The notes: generated by a model not told the origin, from the sequence alone. A stretch of DNA of 64,000 nt from Cocleimonas flava (GCF_004339015.1 NZ_SMFQ01000003.1:62001-126000), one strand, 5' to 3'; shown: positions 37,168 to 46,713, numbered from the stretch's first letter. Translations and numbers: made by a program.

Positions 37168-37213
37168 TTATTAGCTGATAAGTGCGAAATAGCTTAATAG
37201 AGAGAATATAAGA

Positions 37214-38284
37214 ATGAAAAGATTATTAGTTACAGGTGGCGCTGGTTTTATTGGTGCAAACTTTGTGTATTACTGGATGAGAAATTATCCAGAAGATCAC
37301 ATGGTGGTTTTAGATGCGCTAACCTACGCAGGCAATGAACCAAGTCTGGATGCTTTAAAAGATAAGCCTAATTTTAAATTCGTTGAAGGTAGTATTGCTG
37401 ATCAGGCTTTGGTTGAAAAACTGCTGGTAGAAGAAGATCTGGATACGATTGTAAACTTTGCTGCTGAAAGTCATGTAGATCGTTCTATTTCTGGTCCTGA
37501 TATTTTCCTCGAAACCAATGTTATCGGTACCCACAACATCTTGAAAGCTGCTCGTAGAGTCTGGATAGAAAATGAAGACACGGCTAAGCCAAACCATCGT
37601 TTTCATCATGTATCGACAGATGAAGTGTACGGAGAGCTAGACGATGATTCGCCAGGTTTCACCGAAGAGCATGTGTATGCACCAAATTCGCCTTATTCAG
37701 CCAGTAAAGCTTCATCAGACCACATTGTGCGTGCGTATCATCATACTTTTGGTTTGAACGTTAGCACCACTAACTGTTCGAATAATTATGGTCCATACCA
37801 ATATCCGGAAAAACTTATTCCATTGTTTTTAACCAATATCCTTCGCAACAAGAATTTACCAGTTTATGGTACAGGCAAAAACGTACGTGACTGGTTGTAC
37901 GTAGACGATCATGCAAAAGGAATTGATCTCATATTAGCAAGCGATAAAGTCGGTGATATTTACAATATCGGTGGCAATAACGAATGGAATAATATGGATA
38001 TTATTCATCTTCTTTGCGAATCAATGGATAAACGATTTGCTGAAAACCCGGAATTAGCTAAACAATACCCTGAAGCAGCGCCGGCAAATGGCAAAAAATC
38101 AGCTGATTTGATTACCTTTGTAGAAGATAGAGCAGGGCATGACTGGCGTTATGCGATTGATGCCAGCAAGTTCAAAAAAGAACTGGGCTATGAGCCTGAT
38201 GAAACGTTTGAAACAGGTATTCAAAAGACCATTGATTGGTATCTGGATAATGAAGAGTGGTGGAGACCTTTGCTAGTTAACTAA
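37214..38284 (+). CDS. rfbB: dTDP-glucose 4,6-dehydratase
   Basis: Second step of dTDP-L-rhamnose synthesis. 356 residues with VTGGAGFIGANFVYYWMRNY, AAESHVDRSISGPDIFLETN, a VSTDEVYGEL motif carrying the catalytic Asp-Glu pair, and YSASKASSDHIVRAYHHT with Tyr-x3-Lys. Standard RmlB. Last gene of the rhamnose cluster, followed 47 bases later by the strongest repeat-family terminator. Confidence 0.97.
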   Translation: MKRLLVTGGAGFIGANFVYYWMRNYPEDHMVVLDALTYAGNEPSLDALKDKPNFKFVEGSIADQALVEKLLVEEDLDTIVNFAAESHVDRSISGPDIFLETNVIGTHNILKAARRVWIENEDTAKPNHRFHHVSTDEVYGELDDDSPGFTEEHVYAPNSPYSASKASSDHIVRAYHHTFGLNVSTTNCSNNYGPYQYPEKLIPLFLTNILRNKNLPVYGTGKNVRDWLYVDDHAKGIDLILASDKVGDIYNIGGNNEWNNMDIIHLLCESMDKRFAENPELAKQYPEAAPANGKKSADLITFVEDRAGHDWRYAIDASKFKKELGYEPDETFETGIQKTIDWYLDNEEWWRPLLVN

Positions 38285-38331
38285 GCCTCTATCCATTTAA
38301 TAATCTAAAAGGCTATAAAAAAAAATAAAGG

Positions 38332-38344
38332 CACCCCCCTACTT
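38332..38344 (+). terminator. CACCCCCCTACTT-family terminator, copy 7 (perfect stem)
   Basis: CCCCCTA (38335-38341) pairs perfectly with TAGGGGG (38346-38352) around CTTA, followed by A and T7. This is the cleanest copy and ends the rfbC-D-B transcript. Confidence 0.93.
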
Positions 38345-38506
38345 ATAGGGGGATTTTTTTCTAATCACATTAGTTGATATAAGTCGCTAATACTGCGAGT
38401 TTTACAACACGCATCTTTAAAATAAGTTATTAATAAGGCATCAAAGCTCATCAAGAAATGAGTGAATGTTAATTGTTACATTAATCAAACTATTTAGGAG
38501 ATAGCC

Positions 38507-38914
38507 ATGTACGACAATATATTAATTCCTGCTGATTTTGCTCATGACCAACAAACTATCGAGTCATTACAAAAAGCCAAAAAATTATTAGGAAGTGGCA
38601 AAATCATTCTATTGCACGTGTTGGATGAAATCCCTGCTTATGCCCTAATTGAAATGCCAGATAATATCGAAGTAGAGCATATTGCTACTGCCAAAAATGA
38701 TTTACAGGCTATTGCAGATAAAGCAGGTGTTGAAGTAGAAGTAGAGGTTCGCAAAGGTGGTTCTTACGCCAACATTATAGAATCTGCAGAAGATAATAAA
38801 GCGGGTCTAATTATTATCAATTCACATCGTCCAGATTATAAAGATTACCTGTTGGGTTCAACAGCAGCAAAAGTTGTTCGTCATGCGCAATGTCCTGTAT
38901 TGGTTGAGCGTTAG
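38507..38914 (+). CDS. Universal stress protein (UspA family)
   Basis: 135 residues with the Usp fold: MYDNILIPADFAHDQ at the N-terminus and LLGSTAAKVVRHAQCPVLV at the C-terminus, the latter being the ATP-binding signature region of the family. Such proteins bind ATP or act as dimers in stress survival. TTTAGGAGATAGCC precedes the ATG. A flavodoxin-fold gene follows after 52 bases on the same strand. Confidence 0.92.
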   Translation: MYDNILIPADFAHDQQTIESLQKAKKLLGSGKIILLHVLDEIPAYALIEMPDNIEVEHIATAKNDLQAIADKAGVEVEVEVRKGGSYANIIESAEDNKAGLIIINSHRPDYKDYLLGSTAAKVVRHAQCPVLVER

Positions 38915-38966
38915 AATTTCCTTAGGGGTTTACTCCTTCATAGGGACTCCGCCATAATGACGCTCA

Positions 38967-39437
38967 ATGGCAATTAAAAAGAAATTACTTATCGTTGTAC
39001 ATACTCCTTCGGCTAATACTCAGCTATTAGCCGAAGCCGCATATCGCGGTGCATCTCATCCAGATTTCGATACAATTGAAGTCACGCTGACCCAGCCACT
39101 AAAAACCACCGTCGAAGACGTTCTCGAATGCGATGCCATTCTACTAGGTACAACTGAGAACTTTGGCTACATGAGTGGAGCGATGAAAGATTTCTTTGAT
39201 CGTATTTACTATCCTTGTCTGGAGCATACAGAAGCGCTGCCTTACGCTATTTTCATTCGCGCTGGCATTGACGGCTCAGGTACAAAACAAGCGATGGAAA
39301 AGATTATCACTGGCTTACGTTGGAAGCCGGTACATGAAACACTTATTCTGCAAGGGAGTTATCAAACATCTTTTGAAGGAGAGGTTGAAGAGCTTGGTTT
39401 GACAATTGCAGCAGGTTTAGATGCAGGTATTTTTTAG
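38967..39437 (+). CDS. Flavodoxin-fold NAD(P)H-dependent oxidoreductase-like protein
   Basis: 156 residues with a flavodoxin-like fold: an FMN phosphate loop near VVHTPSANTQLLAEA, then CDAILLGTTENFGYMSGAMK, FFDRIYYPCLE, and ALPYAIFIRAGIDGSGT. This resembles WrbA or FMN-reductase relatives, but it is shorter and the exact substrate is unknown. Probably co-transcribed with the Usp gene. Followed by repeat copy 8, which reads on the other strand. Confidence 0.82.
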   Translation: MAIKKKLLIVVHTPSANTQLLAEAAYRGASHPDFDTIEVTLTQPLKTTVEDVLECDAILLGTTENFGYMSGAMKDFFDRIYYPCLEHTEALPYAIFIRAGIDGSGTKQAMEKIITGLRWKPVHETLILQGSYQTSFEGEVEELGLTIAAGLDAGIF

Positions 39438-39517
39438 TATTTAAAGCGTACTGAAACAAGTGAAATCAGATGGGTTCTATAAGACTCATCAAACCTGATA
39501 CAATAAAAACCCCCTGT

Positions 39518-39531
39518 AAGTAGGGGGGGTG
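39518..39531 (-). terminator. CACCCCCCTACTT-family terminator, copy 8
   Basis: CCCCC (39510-39514) and the G7 run pair across TGTAAGTA, with A5 upstream forming the minus-strand T-run. It lies between convergent genes, in the orientation that ends the aminotransferase. The stem may also work for the plus strand, though without a T-run. Confidence 0.88.
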
Positions 39532-39602
39532 CCATATCTAATTAAAGACCTATTTATAGCAACGCTTTTTAATCGTATATCTAATAAAAGATTAAAAATA
39601 TA

Positions 39603-40901
39603 TTAATAATAATACAGATTAATGGCTCGACCAATTTTGTGTAATGTTTCGGTGAATATTTCGTCGTTTTCCTGCAGCAGCGTCATTCTAAATCCGTTTA
39701 TATCTGAACTGAAACCGGTCAATGGAACAACGCAGACGCCTTCAGATCCCATCAATTCATAGGCAAACTGGAAATCAGTGTTTTTAGATAAATTATCAGG
39801 TGTTTGCTCAAGATCGTCGAGGTACAGACGCACTTGCTTATTCACTGACTCCAGCGTGTTTCTCGGTAAGTCGATTAACTCAACCACCAAATAGAAAACC
39901 CCTTTCGGTTTATTGACTCGCACTTGTGGAATATGACTAAAGAATTCGCAGGCTTCATTCGCGCGTTCTTCATATTTGCGGATACGACCTTCGAGATAAC
40001 ATTCGTATTCTGGGTGATCATACAAGTGCGGTAAAACAATCTGCGGTAAGGTCGTTGAACAAACTTCAAGCATTTTAGTCAGCAGGATGATTTCGATGAA
40101 ACCTTTAAAGTTTTTATCTTTTTCAGCGTTATACACTTCAATCCAGCCACAGCGCGAGCCAGGCCAGGGAATATCTTTACTGATTCCTTTCATGCTGATG
40201 CCAGGCACATCTTGAACAATTTCATGCAAAAGCGTGGTTTTAATGCCATCAAAAGTCATGTGATGATAGATTTCATCAAAGATAAGAAAACAATCATACT
40301 TTTTGGCAATCGCTACAATTTTTTCCAGTGTTTCACGTTTGTAAACACTGCCCGTTGGATTGTTTGGATTAATCACCAAAATCCCAACGACATTGTCATT
40401 GTATTTAACCTTGTTCTCTATCTCTTCTACATCAGGTTCCCAATCGTTCTCAGGGTCTAGCGAGTAACTAAGAAATGCACAACCCGCATGCATGGATTCA
40501 GCCGTAGCGTGCGATGGGTAAGTAGGAGAGGGCACCAACACGCGCGTTTCTTTAGGCAGGTTATTCATCACTTTATTGATTGCTTCGCCTAGGCCGTTAA
40601 AGAACAGAATATCCTCAACAGTGCATTTCTTTTTATCAGAGAAATGTTCTAGCACGTATTCGCGTGCGGCTAATGCGCCTTTGGTTTCGGTGTAGGCAAA
40701 GCTTCTTTCAGTCGCGACTTGTTTCTGAATGACATCGTGCATCCATGCGGGTACGGGTTCGCCAGCGGCGACAGGGTCACCGATGTTTTCCCAGATCATG
40801 GAGAATTCACCCAGTTTTTCCAGTTCTTTGCCGATGATGACAACTTCACGGATGGGATAGCTTAAAAGTGCGCTGTCAGCGCGTAATAGATTTTGTCGCA
40901 C
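39603..40901 (-). CDS. Class I/II PLP-dependent aminotransferase
   Basis: 432 residues with a fold type I aminotransferase pattern: SYPIREVVIIGKELEKLG, NIGDPVAAGEPVP, FFNGLGEAINKVM, VLVPSPTYPSHA, INPNNPTGSVYKRETLEKI, FLIFDEIYHHMTFDG, and the PLP Lys in GISKDIPWPGSRCGW. It resembles the AlaA/AspC-like group found in Bacteroidetes and some gammaproteobacteria. The substrate is not determined. No partner genes; isolated on the minus strand. Confidence 0.88.
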   Translation of the reverse strand: MRQNLLRADSALLSYPIREVVIIGKELEKLGEFSMIWENIGDPVAAGEPVPAWMHDVIQKQVATERSFAYTETKGALAAREYVLEHFSDKKKCTVEDILFFNGLGEAINKVMNNLPKETRVLVPSPTYPSHATAESMHAGCAFLSYSLDPENDWEPDVEEIENKVKYNDNVVGILVINPNNPTGSVYKRETLEKIVAIAKKYDCFLIFDEIYHHMTFDGIKTTLLHEIVQDVPGISMKGISKDIPWPGSRCGWIEVYNAEKDKNFKGFIEIILLTKMLEVCSTTLPQIVLPHLYDHPEYECYLEGRIRKYEERANEACEFFSHIPQVRVNKPKGVFYLVVELIDLPRNTLESVNKQVRLYLDDLEQTPDNLSKNTDFQFAYELMGSEGVCVVPLTGFSSDINGFRMTLLQENDEIFTETLHKIGRAINLYYY

Positions 40902-41085
40902 AGTATTTTCTACGTTTAGTGATAAAGACGCGAAAGATCATAACAAATTCTTAAGTTTTGGTGAGCAGTTTTAATAGATAGTTATTGTCTATTTTGGGAT
41001 AAGGGAAATTATCTCAACAGTTAAGGTATGTCTGTTCAGCCTAGATTCGTTTAGTTTTAGGTAATATTGATGGATAGTTGAAAAA

Positions 41086-41709
41086 ATGACCGCCAATAAT
41101 CAAAATAAAACGATATTACCCATGTCAGCATTATCTAGCCCAATACAAAAGATTCTTAATTTTTCGGTGAAACTGTTTGTCGCGTTGTTCGTTGTTGCGT
41201 TGCTTATATTTATGTTTCCTGAAATGGCACATCACTTGATATTGCTCATCGGCGCCGGAATGAGTGTTTACTCCTTACGTATCTTAAAAAAATACGGCGA
41301 CTTACAAAGCTGGCAGTTAGAAAAAGCCAGGATAGAAACATTATCTGAAGTGACAGACGAACAAACCGAAGGCAATTCTGGGGCTGTGAAATATTATTAC
41401 CCTGAGATCAAATACCACTACACGGTAGACGAAAAGACTTATACCAGTAAAACAGTCTCGCTGGAAAAACAGAATATCTGGTGCGCAGAAAAAAATGTCT
41501 GGGGTGAGTCACTGACAGAAAATGAAAAATGGTGGTCTGCTTTAAAAGTTGGATACGAACTGTCTGCTTATATAAATCCTAAAAACCCAGCACAATCGGT
41601 ATTGATCAAAAATATCAGTAACACTCGACGTTCACATCACTTAGCCATCTTATTTGGTGGGATTCTGATTTGTTTTCTGTGGCTTTTGGTCGTACTACTC
41701 AATTTTTAA
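41086..41709 (+). CDS. DUF3592 family membrane protein
   Basis: 207 residues. Membrane segments ~28-62 and ~180-203 flank a domain with YYYPEIKYHYTVDEKTY, and VGYELSAYINPKNPAQSVLIK, the pattern of DUF3592. The family is of unknown function. Monocistronic, between the aminotransferase and htpX. Confidence 0.8.
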   Translation: MTANNQNKTILPMSALSSPIQKILNFSVKLFVALFVVALLIFMFPEMAHHLILLIGAGMSVYSLRILKKYGDLQSWQLEKARIETLSEVTDEQTEGNSGAVKYYYPEIKYHYTVDEKTYTSKTVSLEKQNIWCAEKNVWGESLTENEKWWSALKVGYELSAYINPKNPAQSVLIKNISNTRRSHHLAILFGGILICFLWLLVVLLNF

Positions 41710-41927
41710 TTTTCTATTATTAAATTAATACCACGTTCTTATAAAACTTCTCAAATATTTGTGTATTTATTTCATTAAATAAATAGAATCTCGCTTGTAA
41801 ACTGAACTAATCAGCCACATGTTATCTCTAGATAAGTAACTGATTAATATTTTTAGTCATAATTATAATTACACATATATTCATTTAAATTTAAACCGAC
41901 TTTTTACTAAAGAGAGACACGAACACT

Positions 41928-42839
41928 ATGAAACGAGTATTTTTACTACTAGCCACTAACTTCGCAATCATTGCGGTGTTGGGACTTGTTTGGAATATTC
42001 TAGATGCCACTTTTGGTATTTCAGGAAAGTTGGCAGAAATGGGCTTGCCAGCACAGTTTGGCTACATTGCCGTTATGTCTATTGTTTTAGGCTTTGCCGG
42101 TTCTTTTATCAGTTTATTGATGTCTAAAGGCTCAGCAATAAAAAGCATGGGTGTTCAATTAATCGAAAATCCAACATCAAGACAAGAACGCTGGTTGTTT
42201 GATGTGGTTAAACGTCAGGCAGACAAAGTAGGCATTGATATGCCGGATGTGGGTATTTTTCACGCAAACGAGCCGAATGCGTTCGCCACAGGCGCACGTA
42301 AGAATAACGCGCTAGTAGCCGTTAGTACCGGTTTGCTGGAACACATGACCGCCGATGAAGTAGAAGCGGTACTGGGTCACGAAATGGCTCACGTAGCGAA
42401 CGGCGATATGGTGACACAGACCTTATTACAAGGTGTGATGAATACCTTCGTTATCTTCTTCTCACGTGTGATTGCTCACCTGGTTAACTCAGCACTCAAT
42501 CGTGGTAGCCAGAACAGCAGTTCAAGCTATGGCGCAACTTACTTCATTGTATCAATGGTCGCTCAAGTATTACTTGGTTTCCTTGCGAGCATGGTGGTTA
42601 TGTGGTTCTCACGTTATAGAGAATTTCATGCTGACAAAGGTGGAGCAGAATTAGCAGGCCGTGAAAAAATGATTGCGGCATTACGCAAACTACAGCAAGT
42701 TAATCAGCCACATGATCTACCCGGTGAAATGGCTGCGTTTGGTATAGCGGGCGGTATGGGCGATGGCTTGAAAAAATTATTCATGACTCATCCTCCTCTA
42801 GAAGAGCGTATCGCTGCTTTAGAAAATGCTAAGTACTAA
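41928..42839 (+). CDS. htpX: Membrane zinc metalloprotease HtpX
   Basis: Inner-membrane quality-control protease. 303 residues: two N-terminal membrane segments, MGVQLIENPTSRQERWLF, the zinc motif HEMAH at 151-155 in VLGHEMAHVANGD, two further membrane segments, and RYREFHADKGGAELAG with the third ligand Glu. It ends near FMTHPPLEERIAAL, typical of the family. It is ended by repeat copy 9. Confidence 0.96.
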   Translation: MKRVFLLLATNFAIIAVLGLVWNILDATFGISGKLAEMGLPAQFGYIAVMSIVLGFAGSFISLLMSKGSAIKSMGVQLIENPTSRQERWLFDVVKRQADKVGIDMPDVGIFHANEPNAFATGARKNNALVAVSTGLLEHMTADEVEAVLGHEMAHVANGDMVTQTLLQGVMNTFVIFFSRVIAHLVNSALNRGSQNSSSSYGATYFIVSMVAQVLLGFLASMVVMWFSRYREFHADKGGAELAGREKMIAALRKLQQVNQPHDLPGEMAAFGIAGGMGDGLKKLFMTHPPLEERIAALENAKY

Positions 42840-42883
42840 TTGCAAATTACTAATTGCTTAGTACTAATCTATAAAAGCGAAGC

Positions 42884-42896
42884 CACCCCCCTACTT
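42884..42896 (+). terminator. CACCCCCCTACTT-family terminator, copy 9
   Basis: CCTA pairs with TAGG around CTTA, reinforced by GCC with GGC, followed by ATATTTTT. It ends htpX and is the left half of a convergent pair with copy 10. Confidence 0.87.
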
Positions 42897-42925
42897 ATAG
42901 GCATATTTTTGAAAAAAACGGCCTC

Positions 42926-42940
42926 AAAGTGGGGGGGGGA
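42926..42940 (-). repeat. CACCCCCCTACTT-family element, copy 10 (no TA)
   Basis: AAAGTGGGGGGGGGA lacks the TA of the core and has nine G. GGCCTC upstream and an A7 run complete the minus-strand hairpin and T-run. No minus-strand gene lies beyond it; with copy 9 it forms an inverted pair 30 bases apart, upstream of speD. Confidence 0.75.
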
Positions 42941-42986
42941 TAAATAAATAACCTTATATTTCCAGTCGCGTTATACTCCATTTCCT

Positions 42987-43448
42987 ATGACGAAAAACCA
43001 CGCAAAAACATCTAATTGGCCGACACATATAGATTCTGAGAAAACTCAGGACCTGTTCAATAAAGCTGATGGTTACGACTATGCGGGCACGCATTTATTG
43101 CTGGATTGCTGGGAGGCGACGCAACTTGATGACTTGCAACATATAGAGCAAGCTTTACGTGACGCAGTTGATGTCAGTGGGGCAACCTTGTTACACATTC
43201 ATCTGCATCACTTTACACCCAACGGTGGTGTTTCCGGCGTTGCGGTATTGGCTGAATCTCATATCAGTATCCATACTTGGCCAGAGCGTGATTACGCGGC
43301 ACTGGATGTGTTTATGTGTGGTGATACAGAGCCGCGAAAAACAATCGATGTATTTGCAAAAGCATTTAATACCAACAACATTGAAGTCACGGAACATTTG
43401 CGTGGACGCATTAACGATATACCTAATCAAACCGAGTTAAGTAACTAA
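42987..43448 (+). CDS. speD: S-adenosylmethionine decarboxylase proenzyme (SpeH/class 1B-like)
   Basis: Makes decarboxylated SAM, the aminopropyl donor for spermidine. 153 residues; the self-cleavage site is the Ser in AESHISIHTWPE, with LLHIHLHHFTPNGGVSGV before it and YAALDVFMCGDTEP after it, the class 1B (SpeH-like) layout. The N-terminal ~35 residues are an extension. A GNAT gene begins one base after the stop, and a SpeE-like gene lies 1.7 kb on. Confidence 0.93.
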   Translation: MTKNHAKTSNWPTHIDSEKTQDLFNKADGYDYAGTHLLLDCWEATQLDDLQHIEQALRDAVDVSGATLLHIHLHHFTPNGGVSGVAVLAESHISIHTWPERDYAALDVFMCGDTEPRKTIDVFAKAFNTNNIEVTEHLRGRINDIPNQTELSN

Positions 43449-43449
43449 C

Positions 43450-44274
43450 ATGCAAGAATCATCAGACAGCACATTTGCAGGTTCTTTTAAATTATTAAGA
43501 GAGATGGAAACCTCCGATATTGGCAAGGTTTTCAAAATCATCGAATCTCATGAAGAGGATGATGCGGAAGAAGCAGTAGCAGGCTATCAGGAAATCGGTG
43601 GCGTGATGGATCAATATGTTTTGGAGCATGAAGGTAAAGTCATTGGTGTTACTGGTTATATGACGCCGCCAGCGTGTGATCAAACGCATTGGCTGTCATG
43701 GACTTATATCGACGAAGATCATGTCAATCAAGGGCATGGTCGCAAAATGCTGGAAGAACTGATCTCTCATTTAAAAGCGATTGGTGGCAGAAAGTTGTTT
43801 GTTAAAGTCAGTGATTATGTGGATGATGAAGATGGTGCAATCTACGCAGCAGCTTTACACCTATATCAATCAATGGGTTTCAAACTCGAAATCACGCATA
43901 AAGATTACTATGATGATGGCGAATCCCAAATGATTCTGGGGTTGCGTTTAAAAGACAAAGAGCCGGGTGCAGTATCGGCAACAATGGAAGATCGCAATGT
44001 GAAATTCAACGCGGTCTACGAAGTTGCAGAAACCGATGATACTTACAGTTTTGGCTGGACCGATGAAGGTGAAGAACCATTGACGGTAGAAGATGTCAAA
44101 ATTGGTCTGGACCATGTGAAACAGAATGATGGAAGAGCGGTATTTCTCTCTTTTCCAGGTAATTATAGCGGTGTGAGTGAAAAAATACTCGCGGCGGGCT
44201 TTACCAATGCTGGTGTTTTAGATGACTACTTTGAAGATGGTCTGCACGAACAGCATTTTAGTTATCGTTTTTAA
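43450..44274 (+). CDS. GNAT-family acetyltransferase in the polyamine cluster
   Basis: 274 residues. The first ~175 form a GNAT domain: KLLREMETSDIGKVFKII, VIGVTGYM, and the acetyl-CoA loop VNQGHGRKMLEELI. The C-terminal ~100 residues look like a second, diverged domain (VYEVAETDDTYSFGW, GLDHVKQNDGRAVFLSF). It starts one base after the speD stop, so it is translationally linked to polyamine synthesis and may acetylate a polyamine or a related amine. Substrate is inferred from position only. Confidence 0.8.
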   Translation: MQESSDSTFAGSFKLLREMETSDIGKVFKIIESHEEDDAEEAVAGYQEIGGVMDQYVLEHEGKVIGVTGYMTPPACDQTHWLSWTYIDEDHVNQGHGRKMLEELISHLKAIGGRKLFVKVSDYVDDEDGAIYAAALHLYQSMGFKLEITHKDYYDDGESQMILGLRLKDKEPGAVSATMEDRNVKFNAVYEVAETDDTYSFGWTDEGEEPLTVEDVKIGLDHVKQNDGRAVFLSFPGNYSGVSEKILAAGFTNAGVLDDYFEDGLHEQHFSYRF

Positions 44275-44396
44275 CATAAACGTTTAACAAAGAACGAATT
44301 CCAGTAAAGCATTAATAACATTAGACTATATGGTCTAATTGACAATTTAGATAAAACATAGATAAATAGACACAATCAAGGATTAAGGGACAAAAT

Positions 44397-44966
44397 ATGA
44401 AATTATCAAAAATCGGAACGTTTACTGCAACGACACTAATTTGTAGCACCGTTTTATTAGCAGGTTGTGACCAAACAAAATCAGCGACTGCAGATTTAGA
44501 CCGTGTTTTAGGTGTTGCTTCTGACTCAATGACCAAGTTTGAAGGCACTGAAGATGTCAATAAAGATAACGTTATGGAGAAGTTTTCTAGCACTTATCAA
44601 AGCAACCTGAATTCAGCTCAACCACCGCTACTACCTGGAACGATTGGTGTAACGCCTGCAAAAGATGGTTCTTTACTGAGTTTTGAAGATAAAAACAATA
44701 ACAATATCCAGGATGAAGGTGAACCGGATCTGTTTAAACTTGAGGTTGATTCAGAGAATAATCGTTTAGTTGCATCTTCTCAGGAAGAAGTGCGTGAATC
44801 AGGTTTTTCTGGAACTGGCTTATTGATGGGTATGTTGATTGGTAATATGTTAAGCCGTCAACGCGCAACTGGAGCGAATCCTGCTGCGAAACGTGCAACA
44901 CCTCGTAAAGCTGCTCCAAGTGCAAAATCACGCGCTGGTTCAGGAAGTCATTCACGCGGTAAATAA
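44397..44966 (+). CDS. Hypothetical lipoprotein in the polyamine cluster
   Basis: 189 residues with lipobox LAGC (Cys24). The middle is acidic, with a DKNNNNIQDEGEPDL Ca-binding-like loop reminiscent of dockerin or EF-hand motifs. The C-terminus has a glycine-rich hydrophobic stretch (GTGLLMGMLIGNML) and a basic Ala/Arg/Ser tail ending SHSRGK. No named family recognised. A hairpin terminator follows it. AAGGATTAAGGGA precedes the ATG. Confidence 0.65.
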   Translation: MKLSKIGTFTATTLICSTVLLAGCDQTKSATADLDRVLGVASDSMTKFEGTEDVNKDNVMEKFSSTYQSNLNSAQPPLLPGTIGVTPAKDGSLLSFEDKNNNNIQDEGEPDLFKLEVDSENNRLVASSQEEVRESGFSGTGLLMGMLIGNMLSRQRATGANPAAKRATPRKAAPSAKSRAGSGSHSRGK

Positions 44967-45004
44967 CCAAAACGAGTAATTAACGTATTTACAATTGCTC
45001 TATG

Positions 45005-45052
45005 ACGCCTTTTTATTACTCTTAATATGTAAATTAGAGTATAAAAAGGCGT
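45005..45052. terminator. Long-stem terminator after the lipoprotein gene
   Basis: ACGCCTTTTTAT with TACTC pairs with GAGTA and TAAAAAGGCGT (one bulged T), a stem of about 16 pairs around a 15-base loop, followed by TATTTGTTT. It lies 39 bases after the lipoprotein stop. Confidence 0.8.
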
Positions 45053-45151
45053 TATTTGTTTCAGCTATTGCTGTTTTAAAAATAGATGACTTGTGATTTC
45101 GAGGCTTAATCACAGCGTTATTAACTAACATCCATTCCCGCGGTTACCATC

Positions 45152-46681
45152 TTGCATATCTACTCAAAAATATCCAAACAACAAGTCGCTATTCTGCTTT
45201 TTTCGATTTTAATCGTGGCGCTTTGTGGTATTGCTTATCAACTAATCATTAGTACGGTTTCTAGTTATCTATTAGGTAACAGTGTTTATCAGTTTTCATT
45301 GACGATTGGCTTGTTCATGTTTTCCATGGGCGTTGGTTCGTATTTATCGAAACTGCTCGGTGACAATGCCATACAGAACTTCATCAGTGTTGAAATTGCG
45401 ATCTCTCTATTTGGTGGAATCAGTAGTTTATTGTTGTTGATGTCATTTCCCTATGTTCGTGCCTTGTATGACACGGTGATGTTTGGTCTTATATTTATCA
45501 TCGGCGCTTTGGTGGGAATGGAAATACCGATTCTTACCGGTATTTTGGCGAAGAAACAGAGCATGCGTGATTCGATCGCGAATGTAATGTCACTTGATTA
45601 TGTGGGTGGACTTATTGGTGCGGTAGCGTTCCCGTTGTTACTTTTGCCACATCTTGGTTTATTGAAATCATCGTTTGCAATTGGACTGGTAAATATCATT
45701 ACCGCTTTGATTAATATACATTTCTTCCGTGAATATCTTACTCGACCGAGATTGATGACAGCGATTAGTGTTGCAGTACTGATCATGCTCACAGCTTTTA
45801 CTGTGTATGGCACCAGAATTAGTAGTTTCGCCGAAAAGCATTTGTATTTTGATCAGATCATTTATAAAAAACAAACGCCTTACCAACGAATTGTGGTGAC
45901 ACAATCCGAGTCTAATAAAGAGAATCGTCTGTATATAGATGGTCATATCCAATTCTCATCACGTGATGAATACCGTTATCATGAATCCTTAGTGCATCCG
46001 TTAATGAGCATTGCTGGAAAAAGAGAGAATGTATTAATTCTCGGTGGTGGTGATGGTCTGGCGATTCGTGAAGTACTCAAGTACGATGACGTAAAGTTGA
46101 TTCACTTGGTCGATATTGATCCTGAAATGACGGATATCAGCTCGACGTTGCCTATGTTAACCAAGCTCAATGAAAATAGCTTTCAACATGAAAAAGTCAC
46201 CGTTTATAACGAAGATGCATTCAGTTTTATCAATCAGGCCGGGATTTTATACGATAGAGTCATTATTGATATGCCAGACCCGCATAATGAAGCAATTAAT
46301 AAATTATACTCGCGTGAATTTTACAGAATGATTCGTAAGCGCATGTCGGATCAGGGCTTTGTTGTGTCTCAAAGCTCATCGCCATATTTTACCCATAAGA
46401 CCTTCTGGGGAATCGAAAAGACCTTGGATTCTGTGTTTGATACTACGCTAAGCTATCACGTAACCATTCCATCTTTTGGTATCTGGGGATTTAATCTGGC
46501 TAGTGCGGGAACTTCTATCCCTGAAAGTTTTCAATTTAATGTAGCTACGCGATTTATTAATGAAGAGACTATGCAGGCAGCGATGGTATTTCCGAAAGAT
46601 ACTCAAAAGATAGATGTGCCTGTTAATTCAATAATGGAACCTAAACTTTATCAGCTCTATCTGGAAGATCTGAGAATTTAG
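45152..46681 (+). CDS. speE: Membrane-fused spermidine-synthase-like protein
   Basis: 509 residues. The N-terminal ~220 hold about seven membrane segments in a MFS-like arrangement (SLTIGLFMFSMGVGSYLSKL; IIGALVGMEIPILTGILAK). The C-terminal half is an aminopropyltransferase: QRIVVTQSE, LYIDGHIQFSSRDEYRYHE, SAM motif ILGGGDGLAIREVL, and YDRVIIDMPDPHNEAINKLYS, with the catalytic Asp region. Such membrane-fused SpeE proteins occur in many bacteria. The start is TTG at 45152 with a weak ribosome site, so the exact start is uncertain. Pairing with speD supports a polyamine role. Confidence 0.88.
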   Translation: MHIYSKISKQQVAILLFSILIVALCGIAYQLIISTVSSYLLGNSVYQFSLTIGLFMFSMGVGSYLSKLLGDNAIQNFISVEIAISLFGGISSLLLLMSFPYVRALYDTVMFGLIFIIGALVGMEIPILTGILAKKQSMRDSIANVMSLDYVGGLIGAVAFPLLLLPHLGLLKSSFAIGLVNIITALINIHFFREYLTRPRLMTAISVAVLIMLTAFTVYGTRISSFAEKHLYFDQIIYKKQTPYQRIVVTQSESNKENRLYIDGHIQFSSRDEYRYHESLVHPLMSIAGKRENVLILGGGDGLAIREVLKYDDVKLIHLVDIDPEMTDISSTLPMLTKLNENSFQHEKVTVYNEDAFSFINQAGILYDRVIIDMPDPHNEAINKLYSREFYRMIRKRMSDQGFVVSQSSSPYFTHKTFWGIEKTLDSVFDTTLSYHVTIPSFGIWGFNLASAGTSIPESFQFNVATRFINEETMQAAMVFPKDTQKIDVPVNSIMEPKLYQLYLEDLRI

Positions 46682-46713
46682 GGGTAGGACCTGATACAAA
46701 CCTTAGTGATATA

